A stretch of DNA of 64,000 nucleotides from Polaromonas sp. SP1 (GCF_003711205.1 NZ_CP031013.1:4072501-4136500); one strand, 5' to 3'; shown: positions 9,014-18,329, counted from the stretch's first letter. The notes: generated by a model not told the origin, from the letters alone. A program made the numbers and translations.

Positions 9014-10273
9014 CTAGACGGCTGTAGGCAGCTGGCCGGCGGCCGGCAGCACCGTGCGGCGCACCTTGCGCACGTTAAAGGCGCTGGCGATCAGCACACA
9101 TTGCATGAAGGCCAGCCCCAGCAGCACGCCGCGGTACTGGCCGTGGTCCATCATCGCGCCGAAAACCAGCGGCGACACCGCCTGGCCGATGTCCAGGCCC
9201 GCATACACCACGCCGTAGACGCGGCCTGATGCGTTTTCAGGCGTCGAGCGCTTGACCAGCAGGTCGCGCGACGGCCCGGCGATGCCCGAGGCGAATCCCA
9301 TGATGCCGAACAGCACCGGCACCATCCAGGCGGCAAAGCTGCCCACCGCCAGCAGCACGGCCGCAACGGCAGCCACGCCAAACCCGATGCCCACAATGCG
9401 TTCGCAGCGCGTGGGGTCTGCGGCCAGGAAGCCGCCCATCACCATGCCGCCGGCGGCGCACACCATATAGATCGTCAGGCACATGGCCACCAGTGCCAGC
9501 GGCACCTCATGCAGGTGGCGCGCGGCCTCAGGCGCAAAGGCCTGCACCACGCTGAGCACGATGGCGTAGAGGAAGAAGAAGGTAAAACACATCCAGACGG
9601 CCGGAATCCGGAGGAAACCCAAGGAGCTGTCGGCGGCCGGCGCACCCTTCAGCGGGGGCGTGATGGTCAGCGTCAGCTTGTCGCGGTTGAACACCAGCAC
9701 CGCCAGCACAGCAAACGCCAGCACGCCCGCAGAGGCCAGCGCCACGCGCCATGAGAACGCAAACGTCAGCGGCACCAGCATGGCCGGCGCCAGCGCCCAG
9801 CCCAGGCTGCCGGTGATGCCGTGCACGCTGTAGGCATGGCCCAGGCGCGGCGCGCTTACCTTGCGGTTGATCAGCGTGTAGTCGACCGGGTGGAAAACGC
9901 CGTTGCCGATGCCGGCGACCACCGCAAAGGCTGCAAGCATCCAATAGCTGGTGCTGATGGAATAGCCGAAAGCGGCGATGCCCAGCAAACTCAGGCCGCC
10001 AAACAGGATGGGGCGCGGACCGAACCGGTCGACCACAAAGCCCGACAGCGCCTGCACCGCGCACGAGACGACAAAGAAGATCGTCATGAGGAAACCCAGC
10101 TCGGCGTAGCTCACGTTGAACGCTTCCTTGAGCCAGGGAAAGAGCGGCGCCAGCAGCAGCTGGCTGAAGTGGCTGATCATGTGAGCCGTGCCGACCAGGC
10201 CGATCACGCTGGCGTCCTGCTTGAGCGAAATGGCGTTCGCCGCAGGCGAATTCAGGGTGCTTGAAGTATTCAT
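9014..10273 (-). CDS. major facilitator superfamily transporter (Fsr-like)
   Basis: Inner-membrane secondary transporter of 419 residues with about twelve hydrophobic segments. The N-terminal part, with IGLVGTAHMISHFSQLLLAP and the loop VDRFGPRPILFGG between helices 2 and 3, resembles the fosmidomycin-resistance (Fsr) branch of drug exporters. The ATG at 10273 is chosen because membrane segments start soon after it; the frame stays open far upstream within the neighbouring AraC gene, an overlap that is not credible. It is divergent from the AraC-type regulator with only about 33-48 bp between, which suggests that the regulator controls it. Drug export is inference. Confidence 0.85.
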   Translation of the reverse strand: MNTSSTLNSPAANAISLKQDASVIGLVGTAHMISHFSQLLLAPLFPWLKEAFNVSYAELGFLMTIFFVVSCAVQALSGFVVDRFGPRPILFGGLSLLGIAAFGYSISTSYWMLAAFAVVAGIGNGVFHPVDYTLINRKVSAPRLGHAYSVHGITGSLGWALAPAMLVPLTFAFSWRVALASAGVLAFAVLAVLVFNRDKLTLTITPPLKGAPAADSSLGFLRIPAVWMCFTFFFLYAIVLSVVQAFAPEAARHLHEVPLALVAMCLTIYMVCAAGGMVMGGFLAADPTRCERIVGIGFGVAAVAAVLLAVGSFAAWMVPVLFGIMGFASGIAGPSRDLLVKRSTPENASGRVYGVVYAGLDIGQAVSPLVFGAMMDHGQYRGVLLGLAFMQCVLIASAFNVRKVRRTVLPAAGQLPTAV

Positions 10274-10306
10274 GCCGCTATCGTAGTATTGGCCTTGCCT
10301 GCTGAA

Positions 10307-11236
10307 ATGCGACAAAAAGCCATGATTCATCGAATTTCGGACAAACCGCAAAAACCCCTCAAACCATCGCCCCGCGCCGTGCGCTCCAAGGTGCGCAGCC
10401 TCAACGCCGGCCTTCAGCTGATACCGGTCGGCGACACCGGCAACTTCACGCCCAGCCCCAAGCGGCCGGTGTGCGTGCGCTCCCGCTCCCTGCTGGCCGA
10501 TACGCACTTCGAGCCGCACGCCCACGCCTGGGCGCAACTGGCCTATTGCGCCACCGGCGTGCTGCAAGTCACGGCTGAAGGCGCCATGGACAGCAATGAG
10601 GCCGGCGGCGAAGTCAGCTACATCGTGCCGCCCTCGCGCGCCGTCTGGATCGCCCCCGGCGCGCGCCACCATGTCACCGTGCTGGAGGCCGCCGAGTTCC
10701 GCACGCTGTACATCGACGCCAGCGCCACGCCGCCGGGCTGGAGCGGCTGCCGCGTGCTGGTGGTCTCCCCGCTGCTGCGCGAATCGATCCATGCACTGGA
10801 CACTTCAGCACTTGACCGCCCGCTCACCGCCGCACGCGAACAGTTGCTCAGCGGCCTCATCCTGGACGAACTCGCGCATGCCGACACCCAGGCGCTGGGC
10901 GTGCCCATGCCGCATCCGCAAACCGGCGACAAGCGGTTGCGCGCGCTGTGCGAGGCGGTGCTGCGCTCACCCGCCGAGCGCGCCACGCTGGCCGAATGGG
11001 CCGCCGGCACAGGCGCCAGCGAGCGCACGGTGGCCCGGCTTTTTCGCGACGAGCTGGGCCTGAGCTACCAGCAGTGGCGCCAGCAAGCCATCCTGGCGCA
11101 CGCCCTGCCCCTGCTCACGCGCGGCCAGCCGGTCAGCGCCGTCGCTGCGGCCAGCGGTTACGCCAGCGACAGCGCGTTCTCCGCCATGTTCAAAACCGCC
11201 ATGGGCCAGTCGCCCAGTCATTTTCAAGGCAAATAG
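10307..11236 (+). CDS. AraC-family transcriptional regulator
   Basis: DNA-binding regulator of about 309 residues. An N-terminal cupin-like sensor is seen in HFEPHAHAWAQLAYC and IVPPSRAVWIAPGARHHV, and a C-terminal double helix-turn-helix of the AraC type in LAEWAAGTGASERTVARLF and VSAVAAASGYASDSAFSAMF. Two ATG codons (10307 and 10322) are possible starts and the sequence does not decide between them. It is divergently placed against the MFS exporter, the standard layout for a local regulator. The inducer is unknown. Confidence 0.85.
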   Translation: MRQKAMIHRISDKPQKPLKPSPRAVRSKVRSLNAGLQLIPVGDTGNFTPSPKRPVCVRSRSLLADTHFEPHAHAWAQLAYCATGVLQVTAEGAMDSNEAGGEVSYIVPPSRAVWIAPGARHHVTVLEAAEFRTLYIDASATPPGWSGCRVLVVSPLLRESIHALDTSALDRPLTAAREQLLSGLILDELAHADTQALGVPMPHPQTGDKRLRALCEAVLRSPAERATLAEWAAGTGASERTVARLFRDELGLSYQQWRQQAILAHALPLLTRGQPVSAVAAASGYASDSAFSAMFKTAMGQSPSHFQGK

Positions 11237-11244
11237 GCCTACCC

Positions 11245-11330
11245 CCGTCCTGGCTCACTTCGTGTAGCCCGTTCCCCCCAAGGGGGCGGCGCCTGGGGCC
11301 GGCAAAGCCGGACCCTCGGCCCCCACTGGC
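11245..11330. repeat. GC-rich hairpin cluster, possible dispersed element or terminator
   Basis: Between the AraC gene and the CAP gene lie stacked inverted repeats: CCCCC-CAA-GGGGG, CCGGC-AAA-GCCGG, and an outer GGGGCC/GGCCCC pair. No long T-run follows, so it is not a classic terminator. Similar blocks are, as far as I recall, repeated in Comamonadaceae genomes, but only one copy is in this window. Confidence 0.4.
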
Positions 11331-11359
11331 TAAATACTCCGGCTGGCTATCATGGGCTG

Positions 11360-12253
11360 ATGCATACCCCAGCAACACCCACGACACGGCCAGGCCTGTG
11401 CTGGCATACCGTCGGCTGCTCGGTGCTTGCCGCTGGCTTGATCACGGCCGGCCCGGCACACGCACAACCCGCCGAAGACCACCCGGCACTGCTGCGCGCG
11501 CTGAATACCCTGCGCCAGCAAGGCTGCAGCAAAGGCGCACGCCCGGCCACCCCGCTGCGTGAAAACGCCGCCCTCTCGCGCGCTGCCGCGCGCATGGCGG
11601 CCGGCAGCAAGCTGGACGACGCACTCAAGTCGGCAGGCTACCGTGCAGTGCGCGTTACGCAGATCACGGTGAAGGGTGCCAGCGGGGCCGCAGCATTGAC
11701 GCGCAGCACGCTGGGCAGCTCATGCAGCCCGGCCATGCACGGCGAGCTGCAGGACGCCGGCTTTCACCAGCGCGGCACCCAAACCTGGGTGCTGCTGGCC
11801 GCGCGCTTCTCGCCACCCGACGCAGCCGATACCAACAAGGTGGAGGCACGTGTGCTGGCGCTGGTCAATGAAGCACGCGCAAGGCCGCAGCGCTGCGGCA
11901 ACCAGGCTTTTGCCCCCGCGCCGCCATTAAGGCTTAACGACACCCTGCAAAGCGTGGCCAGCGGGCATGCCGCCGAGATGGCGCGCTACAGCTACTTCAG
12001 CCACACCGGCCGCGACGGCAGCAACGTCGACGGCCGCGCCACCGAAGCCGGCTACCCCTGGCGCAACATCGGCGAAAACATCGCCGCCGGCCAAACGACC
12101 GCCGACGCCGCCGTGCAAGGCTGGATCAAAAGCCCCGGCCACTGCGCCAACATCATGTCGCCCGCCTACAGCGAAATGGGCGTCGCGTTTGTCGTGAGCC
12201 AGCAAAGCAGCGCCGGGATTTATTGGGCGCAGGTGTTTGGGGCGAGGCGGTAG
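11360..12253 (+). CDS. secreted CAP-domain (SCP-like) protein
   Basis: Exported protein of 297 residues. A signal peptide (about 1-35, ending GPAHA) is followed by a first half (about 40-155) and a C-terminal CAP/SCP domain (about 160-297). The latter is clear from LALVNEARARPQRCG, the histidines of GHAAEMARYSYFSHTG, IGENIAAGQ and WIKSPGHCANIMSP. The first half also has a CAP-like rhythm (LRALNTLRQQGC, then AAARMAAG) but lacks the histidine motifs, so it may be a degenerate second copy. Bacterial CAP proteins of the YkwD kind are poorly understood. It stands alone between the hairpin cluster and the convergent aldehyde dehydrogenase. Confidence 0.82.
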   Translation: MHTPATPTTRPGLCWHTVGCSVLAAGLITAGPAHAQPAEDHPALLRALNTLRQQGCSKGARPATPLRENAALSRAAARMAAGSKLDDALKSAGYRAVRVTQITVKGASGAAALTRSTLGSSCSPAMHGELQDAGFHQRGTQTWVLLAARFSPPDAADTNKVEARVLALVNEARARPQRCGNQAFAPAPPLRLNDTLQSVASGHAAEMARYSYFSHTGRDGSNVDGRATEAGYPWRNIGENIAAGQTTADAAVQGWIKSPGHCANIMSPAYSEMGVAFVVSQQSSAGIYWAQVFGARR

Positions 12254-12274
12254 CGTGCCTTGCAGCAGCGCGGG

Positions 12275-13705
12275 CTAGACCAGCCGCTTGAGCAAACCCA
12301 TCACCTGCGCAAACCGCTTGCCATACGGCGGGTAAAACAGATCACCGCGCGCCCACTTCGACTGCACCATCACTGGCTTTTGCTGTGACAGGCGCAGGAA
12401 GCCGGCTTCACCGTGGTACGAACCCCAGCCGCTTTCACCGACGCCGCCGAAAGGCAGGTTCTCGTGGGCGATGTGCATCAGCGTGTCGTTGACGGTGACA
12501 CCGCCGCTCACCGTGTTGGCGAGCACGTGATCGCGTGAGCCGGTGTCGGTGCCGAACCAGTAGAGGGCCAGCGGGCGTGGCCGGGCGTTGATGTAGCTGA
12601 TGGCGTCTTCGAGCGAGTCATAGGGCATCACCGGCAGGATGGGGCCGAAGATTTCTTCGCTGAGCAGCTTCGAGTGGGCGGGAGTGTCGAACACCAGCAC
12701 CGGCGCCATCTGGCGCGATGCCGGGCTTGTACCCGCAGCGCCGGGGTTGATCGTCTGCAAGCGTGCGCCCTCGCCTTCGGCCTGCGCCAGCAGCGCCTGC
12801 AGGCGCTCCAGGTGGCGCGGGCTGATGATGGCGGCGTAGTCGGGGTTGCCGGCGATGCTGGGGAAGAGTGTGGCCACGGCGCGGGCAAAGGCTTCGCCGA
12901 ACGCCGTCTCGCGGCCTTTGGGCAGCAGCACGTAGTCGGGCGCGATGCAGGTCTGGCCGGCGTTGAGCAGCTTGCCGTGCGCGATCTTGATGGCGGCTTG
13001 GTCGATGTCGCACGAGACATCGATGATGCAGGGCGACTTGCCGCCCAGCTCCAGCGTGGTCGGCGTCAGGTTGGCGGCGGCGGCCTCGGCGACCTTGCGG
13101 CCCACGGCGGTGGAGCCGGTGAAAAACAGGTGGTCAAACGGCAGGCCGGCAAATTCAGCGGCGAGCTGGCCGTCGCCCTGCACCACGCACAACTCTTCGG
13201 GCGCGAAGGATTGTGCGATCAGGCTGGCGAGCAGCGCCGAGGTCTGCGGCGTGAGCTCGCTGGGCTTGAGCATGACGCGGTTGCCTGCGGCCAGGGCGGT
13301 GATGACGGGGCCGAGCGAGAGTTGCACCGGGTAGTTCCACGGCGAGACAACACCGACCACGCCCAGCGGCTGGCGCTGCAGCCAGGCGCGTGACGGTTGC
13401 AGGTAGAGCGGCGTGCTGACCTTCTGCGGCTTCATCCACTTGGGCAGATGCTTCAGCGTGTTCGACAGCAGCGAGCGCAGCACAAAGATGTCGGCGATCT
13501 CGGTGAGCTGGGCGGAGCGCACGCCGAAGTCGGCGTTGACCGCTTCGGCCAGCGCGCTGCCGTGCGCGTCCAGCAAGGCGCGAATGCGCAGCAGGCGGTC
13601 GCGGCGCAGCGCCAAGGGCACATCGATCTGCGCGCGGCTGGCGCGGTGCTGGGTGTCAAAGAGTGTGCGAAGCGTTGCTGCGGATGGGGTGGTGCTGGAA
13701 GTCAT
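12275..13705 (-). CDS. coniferyl-aldehyde-dehydrogenase-type aldehyde dehydrogenase
   Basis: NAD(P)-dependent aldehyde dehydrogenase of 476 residues. Cofactor and catalytic signatures are VVSPWNYPVQLSLG, FFTGSTAVGRKV, the general-base Glu219 in LELGGKSP, and the nucleophile Cys253 in NAGQTCIAPDY. The short form, without the N-terminal extension of classic ALDHs, matches the coniferyl aldehyde dehydrogenase (CalB) and fatty-aldehyde branch. The ATG at 13705 is used; a weaker start at 13732 exists. It may oxidize lignin-derived or long-chain aldehydes, and sequence alone does not separate these. No catabolic partners are adjacent. Confidence 0.88.
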   Translation of the reverse strand: MTSSTTPSAATLRTLFDTQHRASRAQIDVPLALRRDRLLRIRALLDAHGSALAEAVNADFGVRSAQLTEIADIFVLRSLLSNTLKHLPKWMKPQKVSTPLYLQPSRAWLQRQPLGVVGVVSPWNYPVQLSLGPVITALAAGNRVMLKPSELTPQTSALLASLIAQSFAPEELCVVQGDGQLAAEFAGLPFDHLFFTGSTAVGRKVAEAAAANLTPTTLELGGKSPCIIDVSCDIDQAAIKIAHGKLLNAGQTCIAPDYVLLPKGRETAFGEAFARAVATLFPSIAGNPDYAAIISPRHLERLQALLAQAEGEGARLQTINPGAAGTSPASRQMAPVLVFDTPAHSKLLSEEIFGPILPVMPYDSLEDAISYINARPRPLALYWFGTDTGSRDHVLANTVSGGVTVNDTLMHIAHENLPFGGVGESGWGSYHGEAGFLRLSQQKPVMVQSKWARGDLFYPPYGKRFAQVMGLLKRLV

Positions 13706-13957
13706 CCGGCCATGATAGAGACGGCCGCTCACGTTCAGTAGGGGCGCAACTCCACTTCCGCCCCTGGAAAACCCCTCTACAACCCCCTCTGACGGTCCCT
13801 CTGGCAGGCCTTCTCAACGGCACGCACCCGCGCCGCATCCGCGGCTTTCCTGACGCAAGACTGAAAGCGGATTGACAGTCTCGGTTCCTAGCATTCATCA
13901 CGCAGAACCGCTGCATTGACGTAGATACACGTAGATAAAAACCCAGGAGACATTTTC

Positions 13958-15019
13958 ATGAAAGCATTGCCACTCGCGGCCGCCCTCGTTTCACTGTGCG
14001 CCGCAAACGCCCAGGCTCAATCGTCTGTCACCGTGTTCGGCATCGTCGATGCCAACTACGCCCACATGAGCGGCGCCGGCAACGCCTCGCAAACCATGAT
14101 CGGCACCGACGGTTATTCGTCCAGCCGCATCGGCTTCAGGGGCATGGAAGACCTGGGCGGCGACCTGAAGGTCGGCTTCTGGCTGGAGGGCGCCTTCAGC
14201 CCCCACACAGGCCAGGGCGGCTCGACCAACTCCAACAACCAGCTTGCCGGCAACGTTGCCGCCAGCGGCCTGACGTTTGGCCGCCGCTCCACCATCAGCC
14301 TGATCGGCTCGTGGGGCGAAGTGCGCGTGGGCCGTGACTTTGTGCCGGGCTTCCAGAATCTTTCGGCCTTCAGCCCCTTCGGCACCAACGGCGTGGGCAC
14401 ATCGGCCTTCCTGTTCTACCCAGTGCAGGCGGCCGCCCGCGTGACGCACATCCGCGCCTCCAACTCCATCGGCTTCTTCCTGCCGAAGATGGGCGACGTG
14501 TACGGCCAGGCCATGTATGCCTTCGGTGAAAACCCGTCCAACTCAGGCGCCACCAGCGACGACGGCAAGGTTGCCGGCCTGCGACTGGGTTATTCGCCCG
14601 GCCCGTTCGACATCGCTTTCGGCATCACCAAAACCAAAATCAGCGCGCTGGGCGATTTGACGCAAACCAACCTGGGCGCCAGCTACGACTTCGGCGTGGT
14701 CAAGGCCATGGCGCTGTGGAACGAAAACAAGGTGGGTGCCACCAAGACGCGCACCTACCTGATCGGCGGCCACATCCCCGCGGGCCCGGGCGTGGTGCGC
14801 GCGGCTTACAGCCGGGTCAACACCACCGGCGTGGCCAACGACGCCAACCACCTGGCGCTAGGTTATGTCTACAACCTGTCCAAGCGCAGCGCGCTGTACG
14901 CCAACTACGCGCATATTTCCAACAAGAACAACGGCACCAACTACAACGTCGGCGTCGCGGTGCTGACGCCGGGCGGCTCGTCCAGCGGCTACGAACTCGG
15001 CATCCGCCATTCGTTCTGA
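13958..15019 (+). CDS. Gram-negative porin
   Basis: Outer-membrane general porin of 353 residues typical of Burkholderiales. A signal peptide (about 1-20, ending ANAQA) is followed by QSSVTVFGIVDANYAHMSG, the standard opening strand, then SSRIGFRGMEDLGGDLKVGF and TFGRRSTISLIGSWGEVRVG, and the chain ends with a C-terminal phenylalanine (GIRHSF) as needed for barrel insertion. A strong AGGAGA lies just before the ATG. The response regulator gene starts 28 bp after its stop, so the two may be cotranscribed. Confidence 0.92.
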   Translation: MKALPLAAALVSLCAANAQAQSSVTVFGIVDANYAHMSGAGNASQTMIGTDGYSSSRIGFRGMEDLGGDLKVGFWLEGAFSPHTGQGGSTNSNNQLAGNVAASGLTFGRRSTISLIGSWGEVRVGRDFVPGFQNLSAFSPFGTNGVGTSAFLFYPVQAAARVTHIRASNSIGFFLPKMGDVYGQAMYAFGENPSNSGATSDDGKVAGLRLGYSPGPFDIAFGITKTKISALGDLTQTNLGASYDFGVVKAMALWNENKVGATKTRTYLIGGHIPAGPGVVRAAYSRVNTTGVANDANHLALGYVYNLSKRSALYANYAHISNKNNGTNYNVGVAVLTPGGSSSGYELGIRHSF

Positions 15020-15047
15020 GCTGCGGCGGCTCCGGCCGCCACACGCC

Positions 15048-15734
15048 ATGAAAGCACTGCTGGTTGAAGACGACGGGCCCATGCGAAGCCTGCTGTGCGG
15101 CGCGCTTGCCGCATGGGGCTTTACCACGACCAGCGCGGTGGACGGCGCGCAGGCGCTGGCCAGCTGGCAATTGCTGCAGCCCGACGCACTGATCCTGGAC
15201 CTGGGCCTGCCCGACATGGATGGGCTGGATGTGCTGCAGCGCGGCCGCGCGCTGGGGCTGCAGACGCCCGTCATGCTGCTGTCGGCGCGTGCCACGCTGA
15301 GCGACCGCATCCTGGGCCTGAACTTCGGCGCCGACGACTACCTCACCAAGCCGTTTGACCTGGGCGAACTCGAAGCCCGCCTGCGCGCGCTGTGCCGGCG
15401 CAAGGGCGCATCGCCGCCACTTCCGCCGCAAGACCCTGACCTGGCGCAAAGCCTGGGGACGCTGAACTGGCGGCCCTCCAGCGGTGCGTTTTTTTGCGGC
15501 GACAAGCGGCTGTCGCTCTCCCCGCGCGAGCTGGCGCTGCTGCGCGCGCTGGTGGAGCGCCCCAACCGCGCCCAGCCCAAGGAATATTTGGTCAACGCGG
15601 TGTTCCCTGAGCGCGACGTGCTGGAAGACGCGGTGGAGGTGGTGGCCCATCGACTGCGCAAGAAGCTGCTGCCCTGCGGCGTGGCTGTGGTCACGCTGCG
15701 CGGGCTGGGCTACCTGATCAAGTCGGCCGGCTGA
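15048..15734 (+). CDS. OmpR/PhoB-family response regulator (orphan)
   Basis: Two-component response regulator of 228 residues. The receiver domain has the acidic pair in LLVEDDG, the phospho-acceptor Asp51 in LILDLGLPDMDG, the switch residue in MLLSARAT, and the conserved lysine in YLTKPFDL. A winged-helix DNA-binding domain occupies about residues 130-228 (LSPRELALLRALVERPN, then VAHRLRKKL). No histidine kinase is encoded next to it within the window. It lies 28 bp behind the porin gene and may be read from that gene's promoter. Confidence 0.9.
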   Translation: MKALLVEDDGPMRSLLCGALAAWGFTTTSAVDGAQALASWQLLQPDALILDLGLPDMDGLDVLQRGRALGLQTPVMLLSARATLSDRILGLNFGADDYLTKPFDLGELEARLRALCRRKGASPPLPPQDPDLAQSLGTLNWRPSSGAFFCGDKRLSLSPRELALLRALVERPNRAQPKEYLVNAVFPERDVLEDAVEVVAHRLRKKLLPCGVAVVTLRGLGYLIKSAG

Positions 15735-15746
15735 AAATATTCAGCC

Positions 15747-15800
15747 AAATCGGCCTCCAGCCCAGGTACCACCTTGGCTATTAGCTATCAAAACAATAGC
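15747..15800 (-). repeat. copy b of the ~55-bp dispersed repeat
   Basis: Reads AAATCGGCCTCCAGCCC on the plus strand and ends AGCTATCAAAACAATAGC, an inverted-repeat end shared with the other copies. It lies in the 156-bp gap between the response regulator and the AlkC-like gene. Confidence 0.65.
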
Positions 15801-15890
15801 GTCCCAATAACGTCAATCACTTGTTAATCAGGGCAGTTATCGGCACGATGGCGGGCCGCACCCGATGGCAGGCTGGCAGAATCAGTCGCC

Positions 15891-16991
15891 ATGTCCGACA
15901 CCGCAGCACCCGCCCTCAAACACATCTTTGACCCTGCCCGCCTGCGCCACATCGCAGCCGAAACCGCGGCGGTCTACCCGCGCTTTGACAGCAAGGAATT
16001 CCTCAAGCTCGCGCTGAAAGACCTGGACGATTTATCGCTGATGCAGCGACTGCGCCGCACCACCGAATGCCTGCACGCCACGCTGCCGGCCGACTACCCC
16101 AAAGCCATCGCCATCCTGCGCAAGCTGGCGCCGCGCATCAACAGCGGCTTTGTCACGCTGGTGCTGCCCGACTACGTGGGTTTGTATGGGCGCGACGACT
16201 TTGACACGTCGATGGAAGCGCTGAAGTTTTTCACCGCCTTCGGCAGCTCGGAGTTCGCGATCCGCGAGTTCATCCGCCAGGACCCGGCGCGCACGCTGGC
16301 CGTGATGAAAACCTGGGCCAAAGACGAGAGCGAACACGTACGCCGCCTGGCCAGCGAAGGCAGCCGCCCCCGCCTGCCCTGGTCCTTCAGGCTCGATACG
16401 CTGATGGCCGACCCCGAGCTGGCCGCGCCGATTTTGGAAGCCCTCAAGGCCGACAGCGCGCTCTACGTGCGCAAGTCGGTTGCCAACCACCTCAACGACA
16501 TCACCAAGCTGCACCCTGAATGGGTGCTCAAACGCCTGAAAAGCTGGCCGCTGGACAACCCCCACACCGCGTGGATCGCCCGGCACGCGCTGCGCACGCT
16601 GATCAAGCAGGGCGACAAGCAAGCGCTGGGCGTGATCGGTGCCGGAAAAAAAGCCGCCGTCAGCATCAGCGATTTCTCCGTGGCTCCGAAAAAACTCAAG
16701 CTGGGCGAGCGGCTGGCGTTGTCGTTCACGCTGCAATCCACCTCACGCCAAAGCCAGCGCCTGGTGGTGGACTACGCCATCCACTACGTCAAAAAAGCCG
16801 GCAGCAGCTCAGCCAAAGTCTTCAAGCTCAAGGAGCTGACCCTGGCCGCCGGCGACAGCGTGGCACTTTCACGCAGCCAGGTGGTACGCGACTTCACCAC
16901 CCGCGTGCACCACGCCGGCCGGCATGAGGTGGACATCATGGTCAATGGTGAGCGGCTGGCGAGCGGGTTCTTTGAGCTTTTGAAGCCGTAA
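15891..16991 (+). CDS. DNA alkylation repair protein, AlkC-like (HEAT repeats plus C-terminal Ig-like domain)
   Basis: Protein of 366 residues resembling DNA glycosylases of the HEAT-like-repeat family. Residues 1-245 form helical repeats (RFDSKEFLKLALKDLDDLSL, then AIREFIRQDPARTLAVM, then HVRRLASEGSRPRLPW). Residues 250-366 look like a beta-sandwich (PKKLKLGERLALSF, then RLVVDYAIHYVKKAG, then VDIMVNGERLASGFFEL). A HEAT domain followed by an Ig-like domain is the known layout of AlkC, which removes N3-methylated purines. AlkD lacks the second domain. No adaptive-response operator was recognised upstream. Enzyme activity is inferred from architecture only. Confidence 0.75.
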   Translation: MSDTAAPALKHIFDPARLRHIAAETAAVYPRFDSKEFLKLALKDLDDLSLMQRLRRTTECLHATLPADYPKAIAILRKLAPRINSGFVTLVLPDYVGLYGRDDFDTSMEALKFFTAFGSSEFAIREFIRQDPARTLAVMKTWAKDESEHVRRLASEGSRPRLPWSFRLDTLMADPELAAPILEALKADSALYVRKSVANHLNDITKLHPEWVLKRLKSWPLDNPHTAWIARHALRTLIKQGDKQALGVIGAGKKAAVSISDFSVAPKKLKLGERLALSFTLQSTSRQSQRLVVDYAIHYVKKAGSSSAKVFKLKELTLAAGDSVALSRSQVVRDFTTRVHHAGRHEVDIMVNGERLASGFFELLKP

Positions 16992-17113
16992 GCGCCCTCA
17001 CTCCTGTACAGATGCACACAAACGGGCGGCACGCCCGGCGCGCAGCTTTTGTACATTAGAAGCTCGGGCCGCACGAAGCCCACGCCACTCATACACACCA
17101 GGAGGGATACACC

Positions 17114-17623
17114 ATGACCACTCAACCCCAACTCATGCGCCGCCTGCGCCCTGCGTTCAGCGCGCTTTTCCTGACCGGGCTGTTGTCGGCCTGCGGCCAG
17201 GCCGGCGGTGAAGAAGTCGGCGCAGTCGACACAGTCTTCAAGTTCATAGGACCCGACCACAAGATCGTGGTGGAGGCGTACGACGACCCCAAGGTCAGCG
17301 GCATCACCTGCTATGTCTCACGCGCCAAAACCGGCGGCCTCAAGGGCGCTTTCGGTGTGGCGGAAGACAAGGCCGAGGCGTCGATCGCCTGCCGGCAGAC
17401 CGGCCTCATCATCTTCAACGGCAAACCGCTGGAAAAGCAGGAAGAGATGTTCAGCGAGCGCATCTCGCTGGTGTTCAAGAAGCTGCGTGTGGTGCGCATG
17501 GTGGACACCAAACGCAACACCCTGGTCTACCTGACGTACTCCGACCGCGTGATCGAAGGCTCGCCGCAAAACAGCGTGACGGCGGTGCCGGTGCCAGCGG
17601 GTACGGTGATCCCGGTCAAGTAA
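17114..17623 (+). CDS. creA: CreA family protein
   Basis: Small exported protein of 169 residues. The N-terminus looks like a lipoprotein signal (FLTGLLSAC with the lipobox cysteine at about residue 27), so the product may be tethered in the periplasm. Family hallmarks are [33 protein letters not shown] and [15 protein letters not shown] strong AGGAGG precedes the ATG. CreA is widespread in proteobacteria but its molecular job is unknown; in E. coli it sits beside creBCD, which is not the case here. Confidence 0.88.
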   Translation: MTTQPQLMRRLRPAFSALFLTGLLSACGQAGGEEVGAVDTVFKFIGPDHKIVVEAYDDPKVSGITCYVSRAKTGGLKGAFGVAEDKAEASIACRQTGLIIFNGKPLEKQEEMFSERISLVFKKLRVVRMVDTKRNTLVYLTYSDRVIEGSPQNSVTAVPVPAGTVIPVK

Positions 17624-17641
17624 AACGGTGGGAAAAACGGC

Positions 17642-18283
17642 TTATTGGCCGAAAGAATGCCAGCCCTGCCAGGCGGTAAAGATGGCGCTGGCAATCAGCA
17701 CCGCACCCACGCTGCGCGCCATCATCACATTGGCGGTGGGCCGGCCGGCCATCCACTGGCGCACACCGCCTGCCGCAAACGCAAAGACACCGTAGACCAC
17801 CGCCTGCGTCACGCTGATGATGAGGCCGAGCGCCACCGCCTGCACCCACAGCGTGCCGTAGGCTGGCTTGAGGAACTGCGGGAATATCGCCAGCATGAAG
17901 AGGTAAGCCTTGGGGTTGAGCAGGCAGGTGAGCGCCGCCTGCCGGAAGGTGCGCCACGGCGCGGCCTCTGACAGCACGGGCAGCGCCACCATGACCGACG
18001 AGCTGCGAAGCAGCGACCAGCCTATCCAAGCGATGTAGGCGCTGCCCGCCAGCAGCATCAGGTTGATCAGCCCCGGCACCAGCTTGAGCAGCAGACCCAG
18101 CCCCAACGCACCGGCAATTACGTGGCACACCCCGCCAAAGACGATGCCGGCCACGGCAAAAAAACCGGCCTTGCGCCCGCCGGTGAGCGAGCTGGCCATG
18201 ACAAAGGCCATGTCCATGCCGGGCAACACGATGATGCCGAAGACCATCAGGAAAAAAAGCCAGAGGTGCGAGAAGTGGTCCAT
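17642..18283 (-). CDS. LysE/RhtB family exporter
   Basis: Inner-membrane exporter of 213 residues with about six hydrophobic segments. The family signature is seen in IIVLPGMDMAFVMASSLTGG near the N-terminus, followed by FAVAGIVFGGVCHVIAGALG and AYIAWIGWSLL. Members export amino acids such as lysine or homoserine/threonine. It is convergent with creA (18 bp apart) and stands alone. The substrate cannot be assigned. Confidence 0.87.
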   Translation of the reverse strand: MDHFSHLWLFFLMVFGIIVLPGMDMAFVMASSLTGGRKAGFFAVAGIVFGGVCHVIAGALGLGLLLKLVPGLINLMLLAGSAYIAWIGWSLLRSSSVMVALPVLSEAAPWRTFRQAALTCLLNPKAYLFMLAIFPQFLKPAYGTLWVQAVALGLIISVTQAVVYGVFAFAAGGVRQWMAGRPTANVMMARSVGAVLIASAIFTAWQGWHSFGQ

Positions 18284-18329
18284 GAAACGTGTTGCCTCTT
18301 TCGTTGTTTCTTTCGTTGTCTTTTTTTGC

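Noticed and set aside
10274..10792. N-terminal extension of the MFS transporter through the AraC gene
   Set aside because: It would overlap almost half of a clear regulator gene; the membrane protein begins normally at 10273.
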